A stretch of 64,000 bases of DNA from Streptomyces bicolor (GTDB taxonomy: Bacteria; Actinomycetota; Actinomycetes; Streptomycetales; Streptomycetaceae), in contig NZ_JOFS01000010.1 in the NCBI RefSeq assembly GCF_000719285.1, positions 62,001 to 126,000 of the forward strand. Direction: 5' to 3'. Shown piece after piece: positions 1-8,678 of this stretch. A program made the position numbers and the translations under genes. Below the pieces are notes generated by a model. The model searched no databases. It was not told where the DNA came from and saw only the letters and a program-made list of their open reading frames with translations. Positions within the stretch are counted from its first letter, which is position 1, and each line of letters begins with the position of its first letter.

Positions 1-66
1 CAGTACCAGCAGAAACGTGCCGATGCCCAGCAGGATCAACGAGAGAGGTGAGGCTGTACGGCGCAT
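1..66 (-). CDS. N-terminus of a DUF3068 (PorA-like) membrane protein, cut by window edge
   Basis: Only the first 22 codons are present, read leftwards from an ATG at 66-64. They encode MRRTASPLS followed by a hydrophobic run (LILLGIGTFLLVL), which is the start of an N-terminal membrane anchor. From memory, Streptomyces DUF3068 proteins begin in just this way (basic MRR, short hydrophobic helix, then a large extracytoplasmic domain), so this is the likely family. The gene is divergent from the PucR locus. The rest lies outside the window, so the family call rests on a short match. Confidence 0.45.
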   Translation of the reverse strand, partial: MRRTASPLSLILLGIGTFLLVL

Positions 67-279
67 CCGGCACTCCTGAGGGTTTGACGCATGGTCGATG
101 CACGGTCGATGCCTGGCCGTTCTTGGGCCGGGAACCGTAGGCGTTCCCTTGACGAAGTGTCAATGTCTTGACGGGCTGTCCCGGCTTGTCGAGACTGAAC
201 CCGACAGGCAGGGGTTTCGGAACAGGCTGGCACCACCGGGGTGGGGACGACCTCCGGATGCAGAGAGGCTGACCCTGCG

Positions 280-432
280 ATGTCCAGACTCCTCGCCGCC
301 GCGCTGACGGTCGCGCTCGCCGCCGTCCTCGCGGTGGGCGCCGCGCTCGGCGTCGTCGCGCTGCTCGAAGCGACGCCCGACCAGCCCAACACCCCGTTGA
401 TCACGTACGAGCAAGCGGGCCAGGGGAGTTGA
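280..432 (+). CDS. small single-span membrane or secreted protein, 50 aa
   Basis: The protein starts MSRLLAAALTVALA, contains one Ala/Val/Leu-rich membrane segment (residues about 4-29) and ends in a short polar tail. Its stop TGA overlaps the region where the next gene starts, so the two are probably co-transcribed. It resembles the small actinobacterial proteins grouped as DUF2613, but the match is weak and no function can be given. ATG 280 is preferred because it immediately precedes the hydrophobic segment; the ribosome site (GAGAGG, about 12 bases upstream) is far. Confidence 0.5.
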   Translation: MSRLLAAALTVALAAVLAVGAALGVVALLEATPDQPNTPLITYEQAGQGS

Positions 433-434
433 CC

Positions 435-1682
435 GTGGCCGCCACCCGCTCCACGACCTCCCCGGCCGCGCCCACCCGCTCAGCCTGGCGTGACGTACCC
501 CGCTTCCAGGTCCGCCGTTTCGCCGAGCTGGCCATGGCGGACGCCCCCGCCCTCGCCGAGGAGATCCTCAGCGAGATCCAGCGCGAGTACCCGCATCTGC
601 CCGTCGTCCTCGACGAGTCGGGCGAGCCGATGGCCCTGGTCGGCATCCGGCGCGCGATCGAGGTCTTCGTCCAGCACCTGGAGACGTCGGAGGGCCGCCC
701 GACGGTACCGCCGGGCGTCTTCCAGGAGTTCGGCCGTGGCGAAGGCCTGCACGGTCGCTCCCTCGACTCCCTCCAGGCGATCTACCGGATGGGCGTACGG
801 CTGGCCTGGCGCCGTTTCGCCGAGATCGGCCAGCGCGTCGACATCCCGCCGCCCGCCATGTACGAGCTGGTGGACGCGGGTTACGAGTATCTGGACGGCC
901 TCGTCGACCAGTCGGTGCGCGGCTACGCGGAGGCCGCGGCGCGCCAGGCGGGCGAGCGGTTACGCCTCCAACGCCGCCTGATGGAGCTGCTGCTGGCCGA
1001 GCATCATCGCGGCGATCCGGCCGACGCGCTGAGCGAGCGGGCGGCACGGATCGGGTGGCCGCTGCCCGAGAAGGTGGCCGTCGGCGTACTGCTACGGCCG
1101 GCGCGGGAGGCGGTGGCGCCGGCCGTGGGGCAGGGGGTGCTGCTCGACATGGAGTACGAGCAGCCGCGCATGGTCGTCCCCGAACCGGACGCCGCCGGCC
1201 GCCCCGAACTGCTCCACCGGGCCCTGACCGGCTGGTCGGGCGCGATCGGCCCTCCGGTCCCGCTCGCCGACGCGGCGAAGTCGCTGCGCTGGGCCGAGGC
1301 GGCCGTCCGCCTGATGGAGCGCAAGCTGCTGCCGGCCGGAGACGTCCTCTACTGCACCGAGCACACCGAGGCGCTGGTGCTCCTGCAGCCGGAGGAACTG
1401 ATCGACGACCTGGCGGTGCGGTGCCTGGCACCGCTGGAGCACTGCGGTCCCACCCACGGGCGGCGGCTCGCGGAGACGTTACTGGCGTGGCTGGAGATCA
1501 GGGGCGGGGCACCGGAGGTGGCGGCCCGCCTGGGCGTGCATCCCCAGACGGTCCGCTATCGGCTGCGCCAGATCCGGGAGCTGTGGGGCGACGAGATGGA
1601 CGACCCGGACCGGCGGTTCGAGTTGGAACTGGTGTTGCGGGCGCAGCGGTTGAGGGGGGTGCTGGGAGAGACGCCCCGATAG
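435..1682 (+). CDS. PucR-family transcriptional regulator
   Basis: A 415-residue cytoplasmic regulator. The C-terminal 60 residues carry the PucR helix-turn-helix: GGAPEVAARLGVHP, then QTVRYRLRQIRELWG, in the typical position just before the end. The middle (about 170-330) is the degenerate GGDEF-like region usual in this family, and the N-terminal 150 residues are a conserved helical domain. I chose GTG 435 because AGGGGAG lies 6 bases upstream; the in-frame TTG at 429 is too close to that site. The target is unknown. It lies directly after the 50-residue membrane protein and is followed by an unrelated small gene. Confidence 0.85.
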   Translation: MAATRSTTSPAAPTRSAWRDVPRFQVRRFAELAMADAPALAEEILSEIQREYPHLPVVLDESGEPMALVGIRRAIEVFVQHLETSEGRPTVPPGVFQEFGRGEGLHGRSLDSLQAIYRMGVRLAWRRFAEIGQRVDIPPPAMYELVDAGYEYLDGLVDQSVRGYAEAAARQAGERLRLQRRLMELLLAEHHRGDPADALSERAARIGWPLPEKVAVGVLLRPAREAVAPAVGQGVLLDMEYEQPRMVVPEPDAAGRPELLHRALTGWSGAIGPPVPLADAAKSLRWAEAAVRLMERKLLPAGDVLYCTEHTEALVLLQPEELIDDLAVRCLAPLEHCGPTHGRRLAETLLAWLEIRGGAPEVAARLGVHPQTVRYRLRQIRELWGDEMDDPDRRFELELVLRAQRLRGVLGETPR

Positions 1683-1738
1683 GCGCCGGTAGGCGAGGGG
1701 TACTTGTGTGTGACGGCCGGGGCGCGCATCGTGGTCGT

Positions 1739-2002
1739 ATGCCCGAGAACCCGGAGTTGCACCTCTGGCTCCAGCCCGTCAAAGGGGAACCGCTGACCGT
1801 CCGGACCGCCGACTTCGCGACCCTGGACTCGGCGGTCGTGGCCCTGAACGAGGCCTTCGACGAGGGCCGCATCCTGCGCTTCGAACTGATCGCTCCGGAC
1901 GAGGCCGAGAACGGCTTCGCGTTGGTCAACTTCGCCCATGTGGTGGCGGTGAAGGTGTGGCCGGAGTCGGTGAAGGGCGCGGACGACGGTCAGTATCTCT
2001 GA
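1739..2002 (+). CDS. hypothetical small protein, 87 aa
   Basis: Starts MPENPELHLWLQPVKGEPL and ends VKGADDGQYL. It is acidic and soluble, with no signal peptide or membrane segment. The alternating pattern through residues 17-75 suggests a small alpha/beta fold. Codon third positions are GC-rich, as expected for a real Streptomyces gene. No clear ribosome site precedes ATG 1739, so the mRNA may have a very short leader. I do not recognise a family. Confidence 0.6.
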   Translation: MPENPELHLWLQPVKGEPLTVRTADFATLDSAVVALNEAFDEGRILRFELIAPDEAENGFALVNFAHVVAVKVWPESVKGADDGQYL

Positions 2003-2007
2003 TCCGG

Positions 2008-2622
2008 TCAGGCGTTCCGGCGGGCCGGTCCGCCCGTGTGGACCGGCCGGCGCGTGGACGCCGCGCGCAGGCGTCGGCCCCGGCGCGTCAGTCCCCAGGG
2101 CTTGAGGATCGAGATCACCGTCATGAAGACGTACGCGGACAGCGACACGATCGGCCCCATCAGCAGGTCACCGGGGTCGGGTACCGGCCCGCCCGCGGCG
2201 ACGGCGGCGACCGTGGTGCCCAGGCCGGGGCGCAGGGCGAAGGTGGTGGCGGTGATCGTGGCGAGGGTGATCCAGAACTTGATGTAGACCCAGCGGTGCC
2301 GGGCCAGCCCCCACTGCGTACCGAGGGACAGCACGAGCCCGCTGACCAGCGTGAGGAACGCGACGGGCAGCAGGAGCCAGTCGGCGAACAGCTTCATGGC
2401 CCGTACGGACGCCTCCACGGTCACCGCGGCTCCGGTCGTGCCCGCGGTGACCGCGAGCGCGAGCAGCCCGAGCGTGAGCCCGAGCCAGCACGCGGAGGCG
2501 ACGACATGGACGACGAGGAAGGCCCGGCGGGCGGGACGGCTCAGCTTCCTGGCGGCGGCGGACGACGTGGAAGCGGCGGAAGTCGTGGCAGGCGCGGCAG
2601 GCGCGGACGGCGTGGAAGACAT
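2008..2622 (-). CDS. integral membrane protein, DUF2269-like, 204 aa
   Basis: Begins with an Ala/Ser/Pro-rich cytoplasmic tail of about 35 residues, then four hydrophobic segments (about 35-60, 75-105, 115-140 and 155-180) and a basic C-terminus. The segment with HVVASACWLGL, the RHRWVYIKFWITL loop and a final segment resemble actinobacterial DUF2269-type proteins, which have no established function. ATG 2622 is preferred over TTG 2643 because it is a canonical start; no strong ribosome site is visible for either. It is convergent with the 87-residue gene, with 5 bases between the stops. Confidence 0.6.
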   Translation of the reverse strand: MSSTPSAPAAPATTSAASTSSAAARKLSRPARRAFLVVHVVASACWLGLTLGLLALAVTAGTTGAAVTVEASVRAMKLFADWLLLPVAFLTLVSGLVLSLGTQWGLARHRWVYIKFWITLATITATTFALRPGLGTTVAAVAAGGPVPDPGDLLMGPIVSLSAYVFMTVISILKPWGLTRRGRRLRAASTRRPVHTGGPARRNA

Positions 2623-2811
2623 GGACAACACCGTGCCGGGCAAGGCCGGCGAGGACGTCTGACAGCGGGAGTAACCCCGTGTACTTACGTCGGCGTACGC
2701 GGCGCCGCTCCGGCTGCTCCGGCGGCACCTCGCGGCGATGACTTCGGACGTGGAACTCGGTCATCAACGGAGTAGGAGCACAGCCGCCCACTTCGAGCAG
2801 AGGAGACCCCG

Positions 2812-3288
2812 ATGCGGCAACCGACACCCCACCCCGCCCTGCGGCAGCTGGACATCCTGGTGGGGGAGTGGGACATGTGGGCCGCCGGCCGCAGCGCCGG
2901 CCCCTTCCGGACGGAGTTCGCCTGGGCGGAGAGCGGCGCCTTCCTCGTCCAGCGCGCGGACGTCGGCCCCGAGACCGCCCTCCCCGGCGTGTGGGCCACC
3001 CACGCCCCCTTCCCCACCGTCTCCCTGACCGGCTACGACGACACCACCGAGCAGTACACCGTCCTCTACGCCGACGGCCGCGGCGTGTCCCGCGTCTACC
3101 AGGGCAGCATGACCGACCGCACCTGGCGCCAGTGGCGAGCGGCCCCCGGCTTCCACCAGCGCCTCACGGCCACCGTCAGCCCCGATGGCACCACGATCGA
3201 GGGCCGCTGGGAGCAGTCACCCGACGGCGAGAAGTGGACGACGGACTTCGACGTGACGTTCGTCCGCACGGGGAAACCGAGCAGCTGA
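2812..3288 (+). CDS. DUF1579-like small beta-barrel protein, 158 aa
   Basis: A soluble protein with the pattern seen in DUF1579 / nitrobindin-like lipocalin folds: an N-terminal LRQLDILVGEWDMW (the typical L..L.G.W motif), repeated amphipathic strands, then a late EGRWEQS..GEKWTTDFDVTF strand pair. Ligand and role are unknown. ATG 2812 has GAGGAGACCCCG just upstream. It stands alone, with an IclR gene downstream. The family call is from pattern memory only. Confidence 0.6.
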   Translation: MRQPTPHPALRQLDILVGEWDMWAAGRSAGPFRTEFAWAESGAFLVQRADVGPETALPGVWATHAPFPTVSLTGYDDTTEQYTVLYADGRGVSRVYQGSMTDRTWRQWRAAPGFHQRLTATVSPDGTTIEGRWEQSPDGEKWTTDFDVTFVRTGKPSS

Positions 3289-3363
3289 GGGCAATGGTCC
3301 GCGCAGGGCCATTGCCGCGGGAAACGTCATTTGAGTAGCCTGTGTTCGTTATTCCGATCGGCT

Positions 3364-3378
3364 GTTGAAATCTCGAAC
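3364..3378. promoter_or_regulatory. possible operator ahead of the IclR gene (TTCGAAAT family)
   Basis: GTTGAAATCTCGAAC lies 34 bases upstream of the IclR start. It matches the palindrome GTTCGAAATATCGAAC, seen upstream of four other sugar-gene units here, except for one missing C and one substitution. IclR regulators commonly autoregulate, so this may be the IclR protein's own site. This is inference from motif similarity. Confidence 0.35.
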
Positions 3379-3411
3379 GCAGCCTCTGACATCCAAGGGA
3401 GGGGGCCGGAC

Positions 3412-4185
3412 GTGGGACGCCTCGTACCAGCCGTGACCCGAGCTCTCGACATTCTCGAGCTCTTCCTCGACGGGGACGGCACACTCTCCGCCCCCGACAT
3501 CGTGCGCAAGCTCCAGCTGCCGCGCACCACCGTCCACGAGCTGGTGACCACGCTCGCCGCCCGGTCGTACATCGTCCAGGTACCGGGTCAGCCGGGACGC
3601 TACCGGCTCGGGGTGCGGCCTTACCAGCTCGGCAGCCGGTACGCCGAGCAGCTCGACCTCGCGGCCGAGGGGCAGCAGGTCGCCCGGTCCGTCGCCGAGA
3701 CCTGCGACGAGACCGTGCACGTGGCCATTCTCGAGGGCACCGACGTCATCTACATCGCCAAGGTCGACTCGACGCACGCGGTGCGGATGGTCTCCGCCGC
3801 CGGACGCCGGCTGCCCGCGCACTGCACCTCCGTCGGCAAGATGCTGCTGGCCTCCCTTCCCGAGCAGGAGCTCACCGCACGTGTCCCCGACAATGCCGAG
3901 CTCGTCGCCATGACACCCAACAGCATCACCGACCCCGGCGCCCTGCGCGAGGCCCTTGCCGGGATTCGGGAGCGGGGGATCGCCGTCGAGAGGCGGGAGT
4001 CCAACCCGGACGTGTCCTGCGTGGCCGCGCCCGTGCGGGACCGTACCGGGCAGGTCGTGGCCGCCCTCTCCATCTCCGTGCCCATGATCCGCTGGAGCGA
4101 CGAGCGCCGCGTCGAGCTGGAGCAGCTCGCCGCCAAGGGTGCCGCCGAGCTGTCGGAGCGGCTCGGACACCGGAGCGTGGCATGA
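3412..4185 (+). CDS. IclR-family transcriptional regulator
   Basis: A 257-residue protein of normal IclR length. Residues about 6-65 form the winged helix (AVTRALDILELFL, then LSAPDIVRKLQLPRTTVHELV). Residues 80-250 are the effector-binding domain, with DETVHVAILEGTDVIYIAKV, LPAHCTSVGKMLLAS and a late CVAAPVRD..GQVVAALSIS. GTG 3412 is chosen because AAGGGAGGGGG precedes it by 6-8 bases; upstream in-frame TTG 3331 has no such site and would give an unusual extension. It overlaps the lactonase gene by 4 bases, so the regulator probably senses a sugar acid or lactone related to that enzyme. Confidence 0.88.
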   Translation: MGRLVPAVTRALDILELFLDGDGTLSAPDIVRKLQLPRTTVHELVTTLAARSYIVQVPGQPGRYRLGVRPYQLGSRYAEQLDLAAEGQQVARSVAETCDETVHVAILEGTDVIYIAKVDSTHAVRMVSAAGRRLPAHCTSVGKMLLASLPEQELTARVPDNAELVAMTPNSITDPGALREALAGIRERGIAVERRESNPDVSCVAAPVRDRTGQVVAALSISVPMIRWSDERRVELEQLAAKGAAELSERLGHRSVA

Positions 4186-5033
4186 CGGCGCAGCAGTACG
4201 AGGTCGCCGTGCGGGCCGAGGCCGAGCTCGGTGAGGGGCCGACCTGGGACGCGGCGACCGGGCGGCTGCTGTGGATCGACATCCTGGGGTCGCGGGTCCA
4301 CAGCTACGATCCCGTCTCCGGGCGTCGCACCGTCCGTACGACCCCGCAGCACGTCGGCGCCGTCAAGCCGCGCGTCGGCGGTGGCCTCGTGCTGAACCTC
4401 AGGGACGGCGTAGGACTGCTGGACGCCGACGACGGCTTCCGCTGGCTGCGCCACGAGCCCGTCCCGGGCCGCCGCGCCAACGACGCCGCCGTCGCTCCCG
4501 ACGGCTCCCTGTGGGCCGGCACGATGCGCTACGACGAGGCGCCGGGCGGCGGCACCCTGTCCCGGCTCACCGGTGACGGCTCGGCCGAGGTGATCCTCGA
4601 CGACGTGGCGGTGAGCAACGGCACGGGCTGGAGCCCGGACGGGCGGCTCATGTACTACATCGACTCGCCGACGCGCCGGGTCGACGTCTTCGACCACGAG
4701 GGCGGGCGGGTCGTGAACAGGCGGCCGTTCGTCACGATCGAGGACGGCGCCGGGTTCCCCGACGGGCTCACGGTCGACGCCGAGGGCTGCGTCTGGGTGG
4801 CCCTCTGGGAGGGCGCGGCCGTACGCCGCTACACGCCGGCCGGCGAGCTGGACCGGGTGATCCCACTGCCGGTGCCCAGGGTCACCGCCTGCGCGTTCGC
4901 CGGTCCCGACCTGACCGACCTGTACATCACGACGGCCCGAGTGGGACTGGCCTCACCGCCCCCGCTGTCGGGCTCGGTGTTCGTCGTGCCGGGGGCGGGG
5001 AAGGGCCTGCCACAACCGGCGTTCGCCGGCTGA
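4182..5033 (+). CDS. SMP-30/gluconolactonase family protein
   Basis: A 283-residue six-bladed propeller enzyme of the SMP-30/regucalcin/gluconolactonase family, which hydrolyses sugar lactones using one divalent metal. The expected metal ligands are visible: Glu in LGEGPTWD near residue 17, Asn in RRANDAAVAPDG, Asn in VSNGTGWSPDG and Asp in FPDGLTVDAEG. It is translationally coupled to the IclR gene (ATGA overlap). With the dehydrogenase and sugar-acid dehydratase 31 kb away, it fits an oxidative pentose/hexose route, but the substrate cannot be read from the sequence. Confidence 0.85.
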   Translation: MTAQQYEVAVRAEAELGEGPTWDAATGRLLWIDILGSRVHSYDPVSGRRTVRTTPQHVGAVKPRVGGGLVLNLRDGVGLLDADDGFRWLRHEPVPGRRANDAAVAPDGSLWAGTMRYDEAPGGGTLSRLTGDGSAEVILDDVAVSNGTGWSPDGRLMYYIDSPTRRVDVFDHEGGRVVNRRPFVTIEDGAGFPDGLTVDAEGCVWVALWEGAAVRRYTPAGELDRVIPLPVPRVTACAFAGPDLTDLYITTARVGLASPPPLSGSVFVVPGAGKGLPQPAFAG

Positions 5034-5132
5034 CGTTCCCGGGGCGGGGGGCTCGTCGTGGGCAACCGCCAGCCCGCTGCCTGCACTCCCCGCCCGCTGA
5101 CGTCCCCGTGGCGCGGAGACCTCGGCCGTGGG

Positions 5133-6539
5133 CTACCGCAACCCCGCCGCCTTCAGCTCCTCCGCCGTCAACGGCGGCCCGCTCAACGCCGGTTTGAGTG
5201 GGCCGGCCAACGCCGCCAGCAGTACCGACGGGGTCAGCAGCACCTCCGCGCCCCGCTCCAGGGACGTCACATCCGTCACCCTTCGGGCGATGCGGCCGTT
5301 GCCGGTGGCCGTGTACATCAGCCGGTCGACGTACGCCGCCACGAGCCGTTCCCTGAGCGTGGGCCCGTTCTCCGTGACGCCGGGGTAGAACACGTCCTGC
5401 CCGATGGCCATGTCCCAGGCCGCGCCGACCGGCCGGGCCACCGCCCGCTGGACCGCGCGCGCCGTTCCCGGTGCCGCCCATCCCTGACGCCCTATCACGT
5501 TCCGTAGGAGCAGAGCGCTTTGGGCGGCCACGGCGAGCCCGTGCCCGTACACCGGGTTGAACGCGGCGAGCGCGTCGCCGAGGACGACGAAGTTCCGTGG
5601 CCACACCGGCATCCGCTCGTAGAAGTACCGGCGGTTGACCGTGGCCCGGGTGACCGACACGTCGGACAGCGGCTCGGCGTTCGCCAGCAGCTCGCCGATC
5701 AGCGGGTGCCGCAGTTCCTCCCGGGCGAACCGTACGAAGTCCTCGGCGTCGGCGGACGGTTCGCCGCCGCGGGTGCCGGAGAGGGTGACGATCCACCGGC
5801 CGTCCTCGATGGGCAGCAGGAACCCGGCCCGGCCGGGCTTGCCGTCGCGCGGATCGGGCTGGACGTTGATGACCGGGAAGCCCTCCCGGGCCGGCTCGGG
5901 GGCGAGGAAGAGCCGGCTGGAGTACGCCAGGCCCGAGTCGACCTCGCGCCGCTCCGGCGCGGGCAGCCCGAGGGCGGACAGCCAGCGGGGCGCCCCGGAG
6001 CCGCGGCCGGTGGCGTCCACGACCAGGCCGGCCTCCAGGGTGCGTTCGGCGCCGTCGTGCGTGCGGATCCGTACGCCGGTCACCGCGGCGTCCGTACCGG
6101 CCAGGCCGACCGCCTCGGCCCGCTCGACGAGTTCGACCCGCTCGTCGGCGAGGACCTGCGCGCGGATCGTCGCGTCCAGCAGGTCCCGCCCGGCCAGGAT
6201 CACATGGTGCGACTCGGGCCAGCGCCGGAACCAGCCCCGCCGCGACAGGGCGACGATGTCCGTCGTGACCGGCAGCCGGTGCGCCCCGGCGGCCCGCAGC
6301 GCCTCGTCGATCCCGGGCAGCAGTTCCGCGACGGCCCGCGCCCCGCCCGACCACAGCATGTGCGCGTGCCGAGCCTGCGGCAGGCACTTGCGGGGCGCGG
6401 CCCCCTCGGGCAGGGCGTCGCGTTCCACGACGACGACCCGGTCCACGAACTCGGTCAGTGCGCGGGCCGCGAGCATGCCGGTGTGGGAACCCCCGAGGAC
6501 GACGGCTCTGGTGGCCTCGGGGGTGTGGTGTTCAGTCAT
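5133..6539 (-). CDS. FAD-dependent monooxygenase/oxidoreductase, 468 aa
   Basis: The N-terminus has the FAD-binding dinucleotide fold (VVLGGSHTGMLAARAL, residues 13-28; the last Gly of GxGxxG is shifted as in squalene-epoxidase-like enzymes). A later GDALAAFNPVYGHGLAVAA is the second FAD motif of aromatic-hydroxylase-type flavoproteins. VVDATGRGSGAPRWL also fits. It probably oxygenates a hydrophobic substrate with NAD(P)H. Its ATG overlaps the stop of the MAB_1171c gene (ATGA), making it the last gene of a three-gene operon with the metalloprotease. The substrate is unknown. Confidence 0.82.
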   Translation of the reverse strand: MTEHHTPEATRAVVLGGSHTGMLAARALTEFVDRVVVVERDALPEGAAPRKCLPQARHAHMLWSGGARAVAELLPGIDEALRAAGAHRLPVTTDIVALSRRGWFRRWPESHHVILAGRDLLDATIRAQVLADERVELVERAEAVGLAGTDAAVTGVRIRTHDGAERTLEAGLVVDATGRGSGAPRWLSALGLPAPERREVDSGLAYSSRLFLAPEPAREGFPVINVQPDPRDGKPGRAGFLLPIEDGRWIVTLSGTRGGEPSADAEDFVRFAREELRHPLIGELLANAEPLSDVSVTRATVNRRYFYERMPVWPRNFVVLGDALAAFNPVYGHGLAVAAQSALLLRNVIGRQGWAAPGTARAVQRAVARPVGAAWDMAIGQDVFYPGVTENGPTLRERLVAAYVDRLMYTATGNGRIARRVTDVTSLERGAEVLLTPSVLLAALAGPLKPALSGPPLTAEELKAAGLR

Positions 6540-7768
6540 GCGCGAGCACTCTCTGCCAGGGCGGCCGCGCGGGCGCGTACCGCCTTGATGTCGTCGGGGC
6601 GGCGGAGGACTCGGGACACGGCCTGGATCTCCCGCAGCAGATACGCGGTGTCCGGGCCGGACGGGGAGGCGGTGCTCTCGGTCTCGGGGGACCGCTTCCT
6701 GGTCTCGACGGCGTCCAGGATCGTCACGGCCGCGGCGAGGGCCTCCGCCCGGGCGGGCTCGAAACCGAGGGCCAGGGCCGCGGTGTACGACCGGCCGCGC
6801 AGGTCCTCGTCGAGGTGCCGGGACACCTGGAGCAGCCCGTCGCGGATGAACGTCTCACGGCGGATCAGGCGCAGTTCGCCGGTGCCGCGCAGGGCGAGGG
6901 GCTCGCGGCCGCCGGTGACGGACCGCAGCAGCAGATACAGGGGCCGCAGCCGCAGGCGGCGCAGCCGGATCCGCCAGCGCTCGTGCAGGTACTGGCCGGC
7001 GTGCGGGATGATGAAGCCCACCGCGACCAGCGATGCGGAGACGCAGGCGGCCGACGGCGCCAGGTCGGTGCTGAGCCAGTCCAGGTCGTGACCCAGCCAC
7101 CGGGCGACGACGGCGGTGAGCTTGGACGCGTCGAAGAGCAGGTTCGTCGCGTAGCCCACGCCCAGGAACCGCAGGCCCCAGCGCAGCCAGGCGTCGAGGC
7201 CGTCGGTGCGGATCCAGTTCCAGATCAGCCGGGCCGTGATGGTGCAGGCCACTGTGTGCGCGAGGAGGTAGAGCAGGATCATCTCGCGCATGAAGGGCGT
7301 GGTGGCGTAGTACGTGTCGAGGTCCCGCAACCGTTCCACGGGGGCGTCGGCGAGCGCGAAGAGCGTCCACAGGGCGGCGACCACGCCCGCGTACACGGAG
7401 ACGACCCAGCGGGTCGCGCGGCGCGTCGCGGTCGAGCCGTCGGAGAGACCGTTGCGCCAGGCGATGATCAGCAGCAGCCAGGACGCGCAGAGCGCGGTGA
7501 TCAGGGAGTACACCCAGGGCGCCGAGATGTTCGGCACGCCGGTGACACGGTTGGTCCAGGCGATGGTGTTCGGCGCCGCGAAGACGAACACGGCGCAGGC
7601 GAACAGCAGCAGCCCGCCGACGGCACGCAGCAGCGGGTCCCGCCACATCTTGAGGATGCTCGGCAGCTTGATCGCCAGGGCGGCGGTCAGGATGACGGTC
7701 GGGATCCAGAACGAGATGTACATGTCGCCGAGGAGGTCGGAGGGTTCCTGGGCCAGCGGGCCGATCAC
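6536..7768 (-). CDS. MAB_1171c-family putative transporter (DUF6545)
   Basis: A 410-residue protein with seven hydrophobic segments in its first 240 residues, starting at MYISFWIPTVILTAALAIK, followed by a basic cytoplasmic domain (RWRIRLRRLRLRPLYLLL) and a soluble helical tail. This architecture matches the actinobacterial MAB_1171c/DUF6545 family, which is routinely found next to ImmA-like proteins. GTG 7768 overlaps the upstream gene's stop as GTGA; a GGGGGA site precedes it. Transport is only the name of the family: no substrate is known. Confidence 0.75.
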   Translation of the reverse strand: MIGPLAQEPSDLLGDMYISFWIPTVILTAALAIKLPSILKMWRDPLLRAVGGLLLFACAVFVFAAPNTIAWTNRVTGVPNISAPWVYSLITALCASWLLLIIAWRNGLSDGSTATRRATRWVVSVYAGVVAALWTLFALADAPVERLRDLDTYYATTPFMREMILLYLLAHTVACTITARLIWNWIRTDGLDAWLRWGLRFLGVGYATNLLFDASKLTAVVARWLGHDLDWLSTDLAPSAACVSASLVAVGFIIPHAGQYLHERWRIRLRRLRLRPLYLLLRSVTGGREPLALRGTGELRLIRRETFIRDGLLQVSRHLDEDLRGRSYTAALALGFEPARAEALAAAVTILDAVETRKRSPETESTASPSGPDTAYLLREIQAVSRVLRRPDDIKAVRARAAALAESARA

Positions 7769-8400
7769 CGCGCCGTCCCCCGGTTTCCGTTCCCGCCACC
7801 GCTTCCGCTTCCGCGATACCCCATCGAACGCTGCACGGGCCCGAGCGGCGCGTCCGGGCCCCGCCCCGACAGCAACGGCCGGAAGGCGGCGGCCAGTCGG
7901 TGCCCGAAGTCGTCGGCCTCGGCCTCGTGCCGTTCCCGGGAGCCGTCGCGGGCGGCCACCGCGAGGGCGACGTCCTTCCACCCGGGCCGGTCGGCCAGGG
8001 CGTGCACGGCCGCCGTGCCGGCGGTGTGGTCGTGCCCGTGCCCGGTGTGCAGATGCCACAACTCATGGCCGAGGATGACCAGTTGCTGCACCGCCTCGGC
8101 CCGCTCCTCGACGATGACCAGGTCGAAGTCCTGGAACTCCACCCACAGCCCGGTCACCTCGATCTCGTCGGGGAACCGCTCGAAGCGCAGCTCGACGGGC
8201 CGCCCGTCGCGCCGCGCGCTCATCTCCGCGCACAGCGCGTGGCACAACTCGCGTACGCCGGCCGGGGGGTGGGGTCTGGCACGCAGGGTGGCGCTGAGAT
8301 CGGAGGCCAGGTCGCGCATCGCCGAGGCGCCGTGAGAGCGCCGCGGTCGTAGCAGCGAAACGACCCGGGCCGCCCTCTTGCGCGCGCCCGCGATGTCCAT
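7765..8400 (-). CDS. ImmA/IrrE-like metallopeptidase, 211 aa
   Basis: Contains the zinc-protease motif HELWH (His112, Glu113, His116) followed by HLHTGHGHDH, and a downstream ERHEAEADDFG whose Glu can supply the third zinc ligand. ImmA/IrrE proteins cleave repressors; many Streptomyces members sit with MAB_1171c membrane proteins, as here, and have been annotated as toxin components. No XRE partner is adjacent, although one is usual. It is the first gene of the operon leading to the membrane protein and the FAD enzyme. The glycine-rich C-terminus is probably disordered. Confidence 0.75.
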   Translation of the reverse strand: MDIAGARKRAARVVSLLRPRRSHGASAMRDLASDLSATLRARPHPPAGVRELCHALCAEMSARRDGRPVELRFERFPDEIEVTGLWVEFQDFDLVIVEERAEAVQQLVILGHELWHLHTGHGHDHTAGTAAVHALADRPGWKDVALAVAARDGSRERHEAEADDFGHRLAAAFRPLLSGRGPDAPLGPVQRSMGYRGSGSGGGNGNRGTAR

Positions 8401-8601
8401 CGCACCCCCTGTTCCTCCGCCGCTCGGCGGGCTGTTCGAGCCTACGCGTCCCGAACTGTCCGCGTCATGTGAACCGGCGACCGTTGTTCAACCGGTAACG
8501 ACCACTACCGAGCGGATGCCCCGACCGGCCGCTGCCAGACCTCGTCCGACCCCTGCCCCGGGCAGCGCCGCCCCATCCGTAATTCGTGCACGAGGCATTG
8601 A

Positions 8602-8619
8602 CTAGAAAGCGCTTCCACC
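8602..8619. promoter_or_regulatory. LacI-type palindrome (AAAGCGCTT core) upstream of arabino-oligosaccharide operon
   Basis: The stretch contains GAAAGCGCTTCC, whose core AAGCGCTT is a perfect palindrome with the central CG typical of LacI/CelR-type operators in actinomycetes. It lies about 60 bases before the binding-protein start. The cognate regulator is not identified; the only LacI gene here is 29 kb away. Confidence 0.4.
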
Positions 8620-8648
8620 CTACGGTCCCGTTCGAAGTTACGTGCGCA

Positions 8649-8664
8649 ATTCGAAATGCCGAAC
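8649..8664. promoter_or_regulatory. TTCGAAAT-family operator, site D
   Basis: ATTCGAAATGCCGAAC matches the palindrome GTTCGAAATATCGAAC at 13 of 16 positions and sits 15 bases before the binding-protein ATG. A second half-site, GTTCGAAGT at 8630, starts 19 bases upstream; the same 19-base period occurs at the dehydratase promoter (37687 and 37706). A site this close to the start codon would act as a repressor operator. Confidence 0.4.
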
Positions 8665-8678
8665 AGTTAGGGCGGGGA

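Noticed and set aside
3331..3411. 27-residue N-terminal extension of the IclR protein from TTG 3331
   Set aside because: No ribosome site, atypical residues, and it would place coding sequence over the likely operator; GTG 3412 has AAGGGAGGGGG at proper spacing.
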